A stretch of 64,000 bases of DNA from Fuerstiella sp. (GTDB taxonomy: Bacteria; Planctomycetota; Planctomycetia; Planctomycetales; Planctomycetaceae): the NCBI GenBank assembly GCA_022843805.1, contig JALHMY010000006.1:94722-158721 (forward strand), written 5' to 3'. Shown one piece after another: positions 8,701 to 17,739 of the stretch. The notes beneath the pieces were generated by a model. The model had not been told where the DNA came from, did no database searches, and saw nothing but the letters and a program-made list of their open reading frames with translations. The position numbers and the translations under genes are program-made. Within the stretch, counting starts at the first letter, position 1. Every line of letters starts with the position of its first letter.

Positions 8701-9277
8701 AGCCATGATCCGAATCTGTGGAGGCGTTGCATCGCGGTTTCGCAATCTGAAATTTCGGTTTCTGGGGGTTCGTATATCCGGCTACTGCTGGCTGCGATGC
8801 GTCGAGATCTCGGGAAACAGGTCACAGATTGTGCTCAATGGGCCGTGTTCACTGGATCGCGGAGTTACTCTTCTGGTTTCAGGAGTATCAGGAGCAGAGC
8901 CGAAACTGGTGATCGGGAAGGGCGTCTACATTAATCGGGGCTCGATGCTGGATGCACATGAGAGTATTGTGGTGGACGCGGGGGCGATGATAGGGCCTAA
9001 CTGTTATATTACAGATGCTGATCACGGGATGCGGCCGGGAATTCCTTTAAGTCAGCAGGCGATGACATCTGCTCCGGTGCGAATTGGGCGCGATGCCTGG
9101 CTCGGGGCAGGGGTGATTGTGACCAGAGGAGTCGTTATTGGCGACGGCGCTGTGATCGGCGCGGGGAGTGTTGTGACGAGAGATATACCGGAGAATGCAG
9201 TTGCGGTCGGTGTACCTGCACGAGTGATCCGTTATCGTCAGCCGGATGAGTCAGATTCTGCGGTGGTCAGTCAATGA
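8684..9277 (+). CDS. hexapeptide-repeat O-acyltransferase (left-handed beta-helix)
   Basis: A ~197-residue trimeric left-handed beta-helix acyltransferase. The hexapeptide repeats run from LDRGVTLLVSG through IGKGVYINRGS and VDAGAMIGPNCYITDADHG to IGRDAWLGAGVIVTRGVVIG. The His of DADHG is the expected catalytic base. The reading frame is open much further upstream inside the GT2 gene, but that part is antifamily; ATG 8684 or ATG 8705 are the plausible starts. It probably acetylates a hydroxyl of the repeat unit using acetyl-CoA. Its stop overlaps the next start by ATGA (9274-9277). Confidence 0.85.
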   Translation: MINLCEAMIRICGGVASRFRNLKFRFLGVRISGYCWLRCVEISGNRSQIVLNGPCSLDRGVTLLVSGVSGAEPKLVIGKGVYINRGSMLDAHESIVVDAGAMIGPNCYITDADHGMRPGIPLSQQAMTSAPVRIGRDAWLGAGVIVTRGVVIGDGAVIGAGSVVTRDIPENAVAVGVPARVIRYRQPDESDSAVVSQ

Positions 9278-10188
9278 AGGTGTGCATTGGAATTACGACA
9301 TACAACCGGGCCGCCATTTTGCGGACGGCAATTCAGTCGGCGATCAGCCAGGACTATGACAATAAGGAAATTGTTGTTGTTGACGATGCGTCAACAGATG
9401 AAACTCCCGAACTGCAGGCAGAGTTTCCTGATGTTCGATGGATTCGGTCTGAAAAGTCCATTGGATATCGGGCGGCTCGCAATCTGATGATGTCTGAAAC
9501 GGACGCGGATTTGTTTTGCAGTCTGGATGATGATTCGTGGTTTACGCAGCCGGATGGTCTGCGGCAGGGAGTGCAGCTGTTCGCATCCCGAGCGGATTTG
9601 GGTGGGCTGGGATTCGAGATTCTGGATCAGGGGCACCCCACAGGCAGTGCAGAGTTGCGGACGGTTCCATCGAACATGTTTATCGGTTGCGGGCATCTGG
9701 TGAGACTGTCGGCGGCGCGTGAAGTTGGCCTGTATCACGACCTGCCGGGTGAGTATGGTGGTGAAGAAAAAGATCTTTGTCTGAGGCTGCTGGATGCCGG
9801 ATATGACGTTGTTCGGTTAAGTGGCGTTCATATCTGGCATGACAAGACCTTTCTGACTCGCGATGTTGCCCGACAGCATTTTTCCGGCGTGCGCAATGAC
9901 CTGTGGCTTACGTTTAGTCGGGCTCCTGCCACGATGCTGACATGGCTGCTGCCTGGAAAGATGATCAGTAATCTTCGGTTCGCCCTGCTTTTTGGACTGA
10001 AGGATTCGGCGCGATTGTCCGAATTCGATCGACGTATTCGCGCCGACAACGGGCGATTTGTCTTTGTGAAACCGTCACTTCGTGCGATCTGTTCGTTTAC
10101 CCGGCTGGCACTGAGCAGGTTCTCGGAGCGGCAGCCGGTTCGAGGCGAAACATTCCGTGATTATCTGCGACGAGGTCGTAGTCTTTAA
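9274..10188 (+). CDS. glycosyltransferase family 2
   Basis: A 304-residue GT2. The fold signature is VCIGITTYNRAAILRTAIQS, then EIVVVDDASTDETPEL and the metal-binding CSLDDDSWF. YGGEEKDLCLRLLDAGYDV holds the ED motif. A C-terminal ~70-residue hydrophobic and basic stretch (TWLLPGKMISNLRFALLFGL) suggests membrane association. The gene overlaps both neighbours: ATGA with the acyltransferase upstream and one base with the GT4 downstream. Confidence 0.87.
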   Translation: MKVCIGITTYNRAAILRTAIQSAISQDYDNKEIVVVDDASTDETPELQAEFPDVRWIRSEKSIGYRAARNLMMSETDADLFCSLDDDSWFTQPDGLRQGVQLFASRADLGGLGFEILDQGHPTGSAELRTVPSNMFIGCGHLVRLSAAREVGLYHDLPGEYGGEEKDLCLRLLDAGYDVVRLSGVHIWHDKTFLTRDVARQHFSGVRNDLWLTFSRAPATMLTWLLPGKMISNLRFALLFGLKDSARLSEFDRRIRADNGRFVFVKPSLRAICSFTRLALSRFSERQPVRGETFRDYLRRGRSL

Positions 10189-11438
10189 TGCACTGGATTA
10201 CATGTCAGCTGGGTGCTCGCGAACACTATTCGATACCTCGCGCACTGTATGCTTCAAACCGGCTTGCCGGCATGTTTACGGATGCATGGGTTCGGCCTGA
10301 GAATATACTGGGAATTCTGAGACACAGGGTGCGGGATCGCTTTCATCCCGACCTGATTAAGGCATCTGTTGGCTCTGCAAATCTGAATCTAATGTGTTTC
10401 GAGGCAGTCAGCCGGACTTTGCGGAGAAGTGGCTGGGATGCAATAATCAGACGTAATGAGTGGTTTCAGAGACAGGCTGTTCGGTGGCTGGAACGATTTC
10501 TGAGAGTTCACAGAAATCATCAGGCAGCTGAGCCTCCTGTGTTGTTTGCATATAGTTACGCGGCGAGGGATCTCTTTGTGTGGGCTCGTGCCCGAGGGTG
10601 GAGAACAGTTCTTGGACAGATCGATCCCGGGCCGGAGGAGGAACGGCTGATGGTTTCACTGCACCATCAGTTTGGATCTGCTGTTCCGGCATGGAATTCT
10701 GCGCCGGAGTCGTACTGGACAGCCTGGCGTGAGGAATGCAGCCTCGCCGATTCCATCATCGTGAATTCGGAGTGGTCACGCGAACTCCTGGTGAAGACGG
10801 GCATTTCTGAAGCAAAGATTGCACAGGTTTCACTCGCTTATACACCCTCGCAGCAGGCACTGCAGTTTTGCCGCAGAATCCCTCAGACTTTCACAGCCGA
10901 TCGTCCTCTGCGGGTACTGTTTCTGGGGCAGGTAACACCACGCAAAGGAGTGGTGGAATTGCTGGAAGCTGCCAGGCAGCTTGTCAGTGAACCTGTGGAG
11001 TTTTTGATTGTTGGACCGGTGTTGTTTGATATCGCGACGGAGCTAAAGAGTCTGCCGAACGTAAAGTTGATCGGGTCAGTGCCCCGCAGCCAGGTGGATT
11101 TGTGGTATCAAAAGGCTGATATTTTTATTTTCCCGACACACTCCGACGGTTTTGGGCTGACGCAACTGGAGGCGCAGGGGTGGAAGCTGCCGATCGTTGC
11201 GTCGCGTCACTGCGGAGCGGTGGTGAAGGATGGTGTCAGCGGTCTGCTGTTGAAGGAAGTCTCGGCAACTGAAATTACCAGTGCAATGACTCGGCTGTGT
11301 GCGGAGTCGGGGCTGGCTGCTTCACTTTCCGCCGGACAGAGTACAATACCTGGGCGGCCGTTATCAGAACTCGCCGAACAGCTGGCAGTGGTAGAGCGTC
11401 GACTGCAGGCAGGCAGTGGACAGAATGGAGTGAAATGA
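10188..11438 (+). CDS. glycosyltransferase family 4 (GT-B fold)
   Basis: A 416-residue GT-B enzyme. The C-terminal GT4 domain is clear: PLRVLFLGQVTPRKGVVELLEA, VEFLIVGPV, NVKLIGSVPRSQVDLWYQKADIFIFPT and the donor-site DGFGLTQLEAQGWKLPIVAS with the EX7E-type acidic residue. The N-terminal half contains DSIIVNSEWSRELLV, the hinge typical of retaining GT4 enzymes. It starts at ATG 10188, sharing its A with the previous TAA stop. Confidence 0.87.
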   Translation: MHWITCQLGAREHYSIPRALYASNRLAGMFTDAWVRPENILGILRHRVRDRFHPDLIKASVGSANLNLMCFEAVSRTLRRSGWDAIIRRNEWFQRQAVRWLERFLRVHRNHQAAEPPVLFAYSYAARDLFVWARARGWRTVLGQIDPGPEEERLMVSLHHQFGSAVPAWNSAPESYWTAWREECSLADSIIVNSEWSRELLVKTGISEAKIAQVSLAYTPSQQALQFCRRIPQTFTADRPLRVLFLGQVTPRKGVVELLEAARQLVSEPVEFLIVGPVLFDIATELKSLPNVKLIGSVPRSQVDLWYQKADIFIFPTHSDGFGLTQLEAQGWKLPIVASRHCGAVVKDGVSGLLLKEVSATEITSAMTRLCAESGLAASLSAGQSTIPGRPLSELAEQLAVVERRLQAGSGQNGVK

Positions 11439-12901
11439 ACAGACCTATGTTATCTCCTCCGCCGGCGCCGGTGGGGTTTACTCCGGTACGACGGAACGCT
11501 CAGTTTGATGGCTGGCGGCGACAGCAATACTGTCTGACGGGAATTGTCAGTGTATTGCTGATGACTGTATTGGCGATTATGAGCGTGCCCGCAAATCCGG
11601 AACCTGCCGGGGCGATGCGTCTGTCTGGCGTATTCATGACTTTCGGTCTGCTGGCGGCCCCCGTTATTTCCATGCTTAATGATCGCCGCAATGTGTTGCG
11701 AGCTGAGAATGTTGCTGCCTCTGCACTTGCATACTGGGTGATGCTGGACCTGATTCAGGGGGCTTATCCGCTTGAGAATATTGATAAGGGAACCGCTCAG
11801 CTGGCGATTTTATGTGTTGGCGTGTTTGTGTCAGCGCTGTGGCTCGGCTGTCTCCCATCGCCGGTCTCACCCCCAAAGTCACTCCTGCGAATTGCTGCCG
11901 TCAACGTACCGGCCCCTGTGATATTCTTTGTTATCTTAATCTTCTTTACGCTATGCATGCTGAACTTCGCAATCCCCTGCAATTTTGATCCGGTTTTGAT
12001 GGTGAACGCCCTGAATCGGGCCAGATTTGATGTTCCGTGGGCGGCAACTCATGAAGGTGGATGGGCCTCATTTCTGCACCATCTGGTATATTTCGGATAC
12101 CTGCTGCCCGCGCTAACGGTTGTGCTTTGGAATCGCCGCGAACGACTGACACCCGAAGTTCTGATCTCCGCCGTATGCTCAATAGTTACACTGATGTTCG
12201 TTGGGCATGGCGGAGGCCGTCGAATCATTGGCGTGATGATCCTTTCGGCCATTGCAACATGGCTGCTGTCGCGAAAGAAGATTGCAGCGCGTCACCTTGT
12301 GATGACCGGCATCATGATGTTTTCTCTGTTGTTGTTCATGCAGTTTATGCTCTTTATTCGCAGCGAAGGGTTTCAGAAGGACGGTTTCAAGGCACTGTTA
12401 CAGGCACGAGACTCCATAATGGGCGAAACCCGTGGCGCATATGATCACCTGCATGTGGATGATAATTTCTTTCGGCTGTGTCAGCTGATCGACTTTATTC
12501 CGCGGCGACATCCTTACGTTTATTACGAGTACATCTACTGGGTGGCTGTGCGACCGATTCCGCGGGTTGTCTGGGAGGGCAAGCCGCTCAATGGCGGCTT
12601 CGATCTTGCAGAAGAGACGAATTCACAGGCGAGCCTTTCGTCATCGATTGTGGGCGAGCTCTATCTGTCGTGGGGGATTGGGGCTGTTTTCTTCGGTGGG
12701 CTGATTTACGGCCGCCTTGCGACTCTGCCAACTGCGTTTCTTAAAACCGGGCGGCTCACCATGGGCCCATTAATTTACGGCTATTTGACCATGATTCTGC
12801 TGGTTGGCAGCAGGTCGATGATTGAGGTTGTTCTGTTTAGTTACTCAATTCTTGCCGTCATGCTGTTTTCTCCGCTTTTCAAACGACGCAAAGCTCGCTG
12901 A
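11435..12901 (+). CDS. Wzy-like O-antigen/exopolysaccharide polymerase (multi-pass membrane protein)
   Basis: A 488-residue integral membrane protein with about ten to twelve predicted segments. They include TGIVSVLLMTVLAIMS, LAILCVGVFVSALWLGC, VIFFVILIFFTLCMLNF, IIGVMILSAIATWLL, HLVMTGIMMFSLLLFM and LIYGYLTMILLVGS. A large loop (about residues 310-400) contains RRHPYVYYEYIYW and VRPIPRVVWEGKP, similar to the oligosaccharide polymerase-type O-antigen ligase/polymerase proteins found in such clusters. Wzy proteins have little sequence identity, so the call rests on topology and context. The upstream-open frame gives an alternative TTG at 11297, but ATG 11435 overlaps the previous stop (ATGA) and is preferred. 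Confidence 0.75.
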   Translation: MNRPMLSPPPAPVGFTPVRRNAQFDGWRRQQYCLTGIVSVLLMTVLAIMSVPANPEPAGAMRLSGVFMTFGLLAAPVISMLNDRRNVLRAENVAASALAYWVMLDLIQGAYPLENIDKGTAQLAILCVGVFVSALWLGCLPSPVSPPKSLLRIAAVNVPAPVIFFVILIFFTLCMLNFAIPCNFDPVLMVNALNRARFDVPWAATHEGGWASFLHHLVYFGYLLPALTVVLWNRRERLTPEVLISAVCSIVTLMFVGHGGGRRIIGVMILSAIATWLLSRKKIAARHLVMTGIMMFSLLLFMQFMLFIRSEGFQKDGFKALLQARDSIMGETRGAYDHLHVDDNFFRLCQLIDFIPRRHPYVYYEYIYWVAVRPIPRVVWEGKPLNGGFDLAEETNSQASLSSSIVGELYLSWGIGAVFFGGLIYGRLATLPTAFLKTGRLTMGPLIYGYLTMILLVGSRSMIEVVLFSYSILAVMLFSPLFKRRKAR

Positions 12902-12971
12902 TTGCGTCTCGAATCCGGCTGGAATTTACCGACGGAAGTTTTGTCTGGTCCTGACTGGTACTGCAGATTCC

Positions 12972-14027
12972 ATGGGTCAGAGGTTTGTATTTCTTTACAG
13001 TGAGCTGGCTGGATATGTTCTGGCATCGCTGCAGGCTCTTGCCAGTGAATTCGGCGCAGAGATTGATGTTGTTCACTGGCCCGTCAATCCGGAAGCACCT
13101 TTTGAGCTGCCTGCGAATTCCAACCTGCGACTGACGGACCGGAGTACCCTGGACCAGGAAGGTCTTAACCGGCTTCTGGATCAGGCGTCTCCGAATGCGA
13201 TCATCGTAAGCGGCTGGATGGACCGTGGATATGTGCGTGCTGTTCGACGGTGGCGGAATCGCATACCCGTCATCGTGGGAATGGACAATCACTGGACTGG
13301 CAGTCCGCGACAGCGTTTGGCCAGCTGGTTAAGCAGATTTCTGATACGCCGATCGTTTAACAGGATCTGGATTCCCGGAACGCCGCAGCGTGAGTATGCT
13401 CGCCGTCTTGGGTTCTCAGACTCCGAAACACTGACGGGCTGGTATTGTGCCGACGTTGAGCCATTCATGCGGATCGGTCGTTCAGCAGAATTCAGTTCGC
13501 CAAAACTTCTGTATGTCGGTCGCTATGTTCCTCAGAAGGGAGTTCGTCAGCTCTGGACTGCTTTCGGCAGATTTCGGAAGGATTTCCCGCAATGGGAACT
13601 GCATTGCATTGGAACGGGAAGTGAATGGGATAGCCGACCGGAGCTGGAGGGTGTCTTTCATCATGGTTTTCAGCAACCACAGCAATTGCCGCGATTTATT
13701 GCACAGTCAACTGCGTTTATCATGCCAAGCCTCTGGGAGCCATGGGGAGTTGTTCTGCAGGAAATGGCGGCTGCCGGACTCCCGGTGCTGGTCAGCGACG
13801 CAGTCGGATCAGCGACTCAGTTTCTGAAAGATGGCTGCAATGGTTTTTCGTTTCGTTCGGGAGATGAAGATTCGCTTGAGCATGCGATGCGGCGGATGGC
13901 GGCACTCTCCAGTGATCAGATTCTTGAAATGGGACAGGCGTCGGCCAGAATTGCATTAACGCTGACGCCCTCGATTCGATCGCAACAGTTATTGGCGTTT
14001 CTTGATTCGGCCAAAATCGCGAAGTGA
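12972..14027 (+). CDS. glycosyltransferase family 4 (GT-B fold)
   Basis: A 351-residue GT4. The C-terminal domain has PKLLYVGRYVPQKGVRQLW, WELHCIGTG, FHHGFQQPQQLPRFIAQ and the donor-binding PSLWEPWGVVLQEMAAAGLPVLVS. The N-terminal domain has ALASEFGAEIDVVHWP and RIWIPGTPQREYARRLG. The frame is open back to 12822 inside the polymerase gene; ATG 12972 gives a normal GT-B N-terminus (MGQRFVFLYSEL). Confidence 0.85.
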   Translation: MGQRFVFLYSELAGYVLASLQALASEFGAEIDVVHWPVNPEAPFELPANSNLRLTDRSTLDQEGLNRLLDQASPNAIIVSGWMDRGYVRAVRRWRNRIPVIVGMDNHWTGSPRQRLASWLSRFLIRRSFNRIWIPGTPQREYARRLGFSDSETLTGWYCADVEPFMRIGRSAEFSSPKLLYVGRYVPQKGVRQLWTAFGRFRKDFPQWELHCIGTGSEWDSRPELEGVFHHGFQQPQQLPRFIAQSTAFIMPSLWEPWGVVLQEMAAAGLPVLVSDAVGSATQFLKDGCNGFSFRSGDEDSLEHAMRRMAALSSDQILEMGQASARIALTLTPSIRSQQLLAFLDSAKIAK

Positions 14028-14102
14028 TTCAAATGTCGCGGCCGGGATCAGCGTGTCGGGTTTTCGAAACGGAACTTTTTCACTTTTCAGGCTGCCTGCT
14101 GA

Positions 14103-15878
14103 ATGTGCGGTATAGGAGGATATTTTGGTGGAACGCATACTCCACAGCAGTTAGAGGAGTTGCAGCAGAGTCTGAAGCATCGTGGGCCAGACGGAAACGG
14201 GCTCTGGAGGGATCCCCAGGGCTATGCTGGACTAGTGCATGCCAGACTGGCAATTCTTGGCCTCGGGCCGACGGGTGCTCAGCCAATGTCGACGGAGGAT
14301 GGCCGATTTCATCTGGTCTTTAATGGCGAAATTTATAACCATCGTGAACTGCGTGAGCAGCTGATGCGACAGGGGTATCGGTTCAGCGGACGATCCGATA
14401 CTGAGGTATTGCTGGCGTTACTTGCTGACAGGGGGATTAGTGCTGTTTCGTGTCTCGCAGGTATGTTTGCCTTTGCGTTGTATGACTCGGTCGAGCAGAC
14501 TGGTTATCTGGCCCGGGATGCTTTTGGCATTAAGCCGCTCTATTACGCGGCCGACGATAACGGACTGGTTTTTGCTTCGGAGCTGAGACCGCTGTGCAGG
14601 GTACTCAGGGTTCCTCGCAGGCTAAATCCTGGAGCCGTGCGAAACTATCTGTTATGGGGAAGTGTCCCTGAGCCTGAGACCCTTGTGTCCGGAGTTTTAA
14701 GCCTGCCAGCCGGCGCAATTCTTAAATGGAAACCGTCGGAGGTTTGCGTCGAACGATGGTTTGAACTGTCTGCCGAGACGAAAGAATTTAGTGGAGATCC
14801 CGTTTCGTTTACACGAGAATGTCTGACGGAAAGTGTCACGCGACACCTGGAGAGCGACGTCCCGGCAGGCTTGTTTCTGAGTGGCGGCATTGATTCAACG
14901 GCTGTTCTGGCGCTGACGCGAAAAGTGATGGGTGATGATGCAGCGATTGCCACCTTCTCGATAGGTTTTGATGAAGAGGAATTTGATGAGTCGACTCTCG
15001 CCGCTCGAACAGCCGCTCATTTTGGAACCGATCATCACTGCTGGAAGATGACGCCTGAGGATGGTGCTGAGGAGATCGAAGGGTATCTCGCCGCGATGGA
15101 CCAGCCGACGATTGACGGATTCAATACCTGGTGTGTCTCTGGCATGGCGAGACGCGCGGGTATCAAGGTTGTGCTGTCTGGTCTCGGAGGTGATGAAGTT
15201 TTTGGGGGTTATGGTTCCTTTAGCCGTTTGCCCAGACTTCGCGCCATTCATCGGGGGCTGCACTGGCTGGGAAGAATTTGCGGTCATCTGCCCGAGTCTC
15301 TGTCTCAGGGTTCACGATGGGCCAGGTTCAGCTCTTATTTGAGTCGGCAGGATACCTGGAAGTCGGCCTATCATGTGCAGCGAGGGATATTTACGGAGCG
15401 AGAAGCCGATCTGCTGACTCATACGGTCTGTGGTCGATCGCCTGATCCTGTCCAATGGGACGATCCTGTTCCACTGCCGAATGATGCTCGGGATATTGTC
15501 AGCCTGCTGGAACTGTCCCTCTACATGCGCAATCAGTTGCTGCGAGACAGCGATGTTTTCAGTATGGCCCATGGACTGGAGCTGCGAGTTCCATTTGTGG
15601 ATGCGCGTTTAATTCGAAGTTTATGGACGTTGCCTGCCCATATCAGAATGCGTGGACAAAAGGGATTGCTTGTCGATGCGGTGTCGGAAATTCCGGACTG
15701 GGTCAGCAAACAGCCCAAAAAGGGATTTCGTTTTCCTTTTCAGCAATGGCTGGAAGGGAACTTTCGGGAAGTGCTGCAGGAAGCCAGTCAGATTTCACCC
15801 GTCAGACTGTCAGCGTGGTACCGGAAATGGGCGGTTGCTGCCTTACTGCATTCGATACGCTCTCTAAAACTTTCCTGA
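14103..15878 (+). CDS. asnB: asparagine synthase (glutamine-hydrolysing)-like amidotransferase
   Basis: A 591-residue class II amidotransferase. The start must be ATG 14103, because the N-terminal nucleophile is Cys2 (MCGIGGYFGG). The glutaminase domain carries LKHRGPDGNG, HARLAILGL and VFNGEIYNHRELR; the synthetase domain carries the PP-loop LSGGIDSTAVLAL and SGLGGDEVFGGY, and both appear intact. Family members embedded in polysaccharide clusters, such as WbpS- or AsnB-like proteins, are thought to amidate uronic acid residues rather than make free asparagine. The position between glycosyltransferases suggests that role here, but this is inference. Confidence 0.88.
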   Translation: MCGIGGYFGGTHTPQQLEELQQSLKHRGPDGNGLWRDPQGYAGLVHARLAILGLGPTGAQPMSTEDGRFHLVFNGEIYNHRELREQLMRQGYRFSGRSDTEVLLALLADRGISAVSCLAGMFAFALYDSVEQTGYLARDAFGIKPLYYAADDNGLVFASELRPLCRVLRVPRRLNPGAVRNYLLWGSVPEPETLVSGVLSLPAGAILKWKPSEVCVERWFELSAETKEFSGDPVSFTRECLTESVTRHLESDVPAGLFLSGGIDSTAVLALTRKVMGDDAAIATFSIGFDEEEFDESTLAARTAAHFGTDHHCWKMTPEDGAEEIEGYLAAMDQPTIDGFNTWCVSGMARRAGIKVVLSGLGGDEVFGGYGSFSRLPRLRAIHRGLHWLGRICGHLPESLSQGSRWARFSSYLSRQDTWKSAYHVQRGIFTEREADLLTHTVCGRSPDPVQWDDPVPLPNDARDIVSLLELSLYMRNQLLRDSDVFSMAHGLELRVPFVDARLIRSLWTLPAHIRMRGQKGLLVDAVSEIPDWVSKQPKKGFRFPFQQWLEGNFREVLQEASQISPVRLSAWYRKWAVAALLHSIRSLKLS

Positions 15879-15894
15879 CGAAGGTTTGAGTTAG

Positions 15895-17037
15895 ATGTCT
15901 CAGGGAAGAACAACAGCCGTTCACATCGTTGCCAGTCTCGGTGAGAACGCCGGGGGGCCGTCGCGAACGGTGCCAGGTTTATGCAGGGCTCTTGCAAATT
16001 CTGCCGAAGTGGTGCCCCGAATTATTACTGGAAGCAATCCTGCGTTCGGCGAGAATGTGATAGTTGCCGGAGTTCATCAGGATACGCTGGATGCCGGGGC
16101 CGGAGTGAATCAATTCTTCGAGGCCATCAGTCGCTGCCAGGCTGATGCGCCATGGCTGATTCATGATCACGGACAGTGGCTGGCTGCTAACCGGGCGTCG
16201 GCAAAGGCGGCCCGGCATTTTCATGTGCCGCGAATCGTCACGCCCCGCGGGATGCTCAGTCCATGGGCGATGCGATATAAACGCTGGAAGAAAATGCTCG
16301 CGTGGTACGCATATGCACGCCGTGATGTTCATTCGGCCGATGTCCTGCATGCCACGAGCCAGCTCGAAGCCCAGGAGCTCAGAACGCTGGGGCTGTCGCA
16401 GCCGATTGCCATAGTTCCCAATGGTGTCGATGATATTGACCTGTCGCTGCCTCTGGAGCTGCCACCCGGGATCCCTGACCGCAGGCTTGTTGTTTTTATG
16501 TCCCGCATCCATCCCAAGAAGGGAGTTCCGGAACTGATCCGTGTCTGGAATCGAATGAAATTGCCGGACTGGGCTCTCGTCCTGGCTGGTCCCGACGAGA
16601 CAGGGATGCTGCCTTCATTGTTACGCTCTTCGTCCGAAAACATTTTTTATACCGGATCGCTGGCCGGAAATCGGAAAAATTCCCTGCTGCGGCAGGCATC
16701 GCTTTTTGTTTTGCCGAGTTACAGCGAGAATTTCGGAGTTGTTGTGGCTGAGGCATTGATGGCGGAAACACCGGTGATCACAACGAATGCGACGCCGTGG
16801 CAGATTCTAAACTCGGAAGGAGCTGGCTGGTGCGGAGATGTTGGCGAGCACGCACTTGAACGAATGCTCACGGAAGCCGTATCGCTCTCACCAAAGTCTT
16901 TGCAGGACATGGGGCAGCGAGGACGCTTGTTTGTGCGAGAGAAATACTCCTGGGAGTCGATTGGTGTGGACATGGCTCGTGTTTATCGATGGATGTTTCG
17001 CATGGAACCGAAGCCTGATTGCATTATGGAACGGTAG
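15895..17037 (+). CDS. glycosyltransferase family 4 (GT-B fold)
   Basis: A 380-residue GT4. The N-terminal part has VASLGENAGGPSRTVPGLCRAL, a GG-P acceptor loop typical of WcaI/WbuB-like relatives, and WLIHDHGQWL. The C-terminal part has RRLVVFMSRIHPKKGVPELI, WALVLAGPDETG and LFVLPSYSENFGVVVAEALM with the EX7E motif. TPRGMLSPWAMRYKRWKK resembles colanic-acid-type transferases. It begins 16 bases after asnB. Confidence 0.87.
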   Translation: MSQGRTTAVHIVASLGENAGGPSRTVPGLCRALANSAEVVPRIITGSNPAFGENVIVAGVHQDTLDAGAGVNQFFEAISRCQADAPWLIHDHGQWLAANRASAKAARHFHVPRIVTPRGMLSPWAMRYKRWKKMLAWYAYARRDVHSADVLHATSQLEAQELRTLGLSQPIAIVPNGVDDIDLSLPLELPPGIPDRRLVVFMSRIHPKKGVPELIRVWNRMKLPDWALVLAGPDETGMLPSLLRSSSENIFYTGSLAGNRKNSLLRQASLFVLPSYSENFGVVVAEALMAETPVITTNATPWQILNSEGAGWCGDVGEHALERMLTEAVSLSPKSLQDMGQRGRLFVREKYSWESIGVDMARVYRWMFRMEPKPDCIMER

Positions 17038-17135
17038 TTCGCTGGCGACAGAACTGCCGACACAGACCCCGATGCAGAAAGTCGTGCCTGGTTCTCGGAT
17101 GACGGACGAAAAGCCCGTAAGTTCGCGAAGCTTTG

Positions 17136-17723
17136 ATGGTTAGACTCGGAGTCGTACGCCCAATGTCGCTCAATATTCAGCAAAACCGGGATCAGACAAA
17201 GTATCCGACAAAAATTCAGTTACTCAGGGTGCTCTGGGCTGTCGTAAGGCCACTTTTCAGATGGAGTCCCCGGCCCTGTTTTGGATGGCGAGCATTCCTG
17301 CTGAGGATTTTTGGTGCAAAAATTGGCAGGTCGGTACACATTTACAACTCTGTGCAGGTTCAGTTTCCATGGAATCTGCAGATCGACGATTTTGCGGCAG
17401 TAGGCGAGCGGGCCATTCTGTACAACCTGGGACAGCTGAGAATTGGCCATAGTGCAACAATTTCTCAGGGCAGTCATTTGTGCGGCGGTAGTCACGACTA
17501 TACATCGCCCGACATGATACTTCTCTGCGAGCCTATCACGATTGAAGCCAGTGCCTGGGTTTGTGCTGACGCGTTCATTGGGCCAGGAGTTACCGTTGGT
17601 GAAGGCGCCGTTGTTGGAGCCCGGGCAGCGGTTTTCAGGAACGTGCCGGAGTGGACGATTGTTGGAGGGAATCCGGCGAAAGAGATTGGCAAAAGAACTG
17701 TGGCTCAGCATCAGTCACAATAA
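17136..17723 (+). CDS. WcaF-like putative colanic acid acetyltransferase (hexapeptide)
   Basis: A ~195-residue left-handed beta-helix acetyltransferase of the WcaF type. The N-terminal region (LWAVVRPLFRWSPRPCFGWR) is the helical cap of putative colanic acid biosynthesis acetyltransferases. Hexapeptide repeats follow: IGRSVHIYNSVQVQ, IDDFAAVGERAILYN and IGHSATISQGSHLCGGSHDY, with the catalytic His in GGSHDY. ADAFIGPGVTVGEGAVVGARAAV ends the coil. Three starts are possible (TTG 17133, ATG 17136, ATG 17163). ATG 17163 gives the shortest N-terminus and cannot be excluded. Confidence 0.87.
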   Translation: MVRLGVVRPMSLNIQQNRDQTKYPTKIQLLRVLWAVVRPLFRWSPRPCFGWRAFLLRIFGAKIGRSVHIYNSVQVQFPWNLQIDDFAAVGERAILYNLGQLRIGHSATISQGSHLCGGSHDYTSPDMILLCEPITIEASAWVCADAFIGPGVTVGEGAVVGARAAVFRNVPEWTIVGGNPAKEIGKRTVAQHQSQ

Positions 17724-17739
17724 ACAGTGAATAGTTTCT

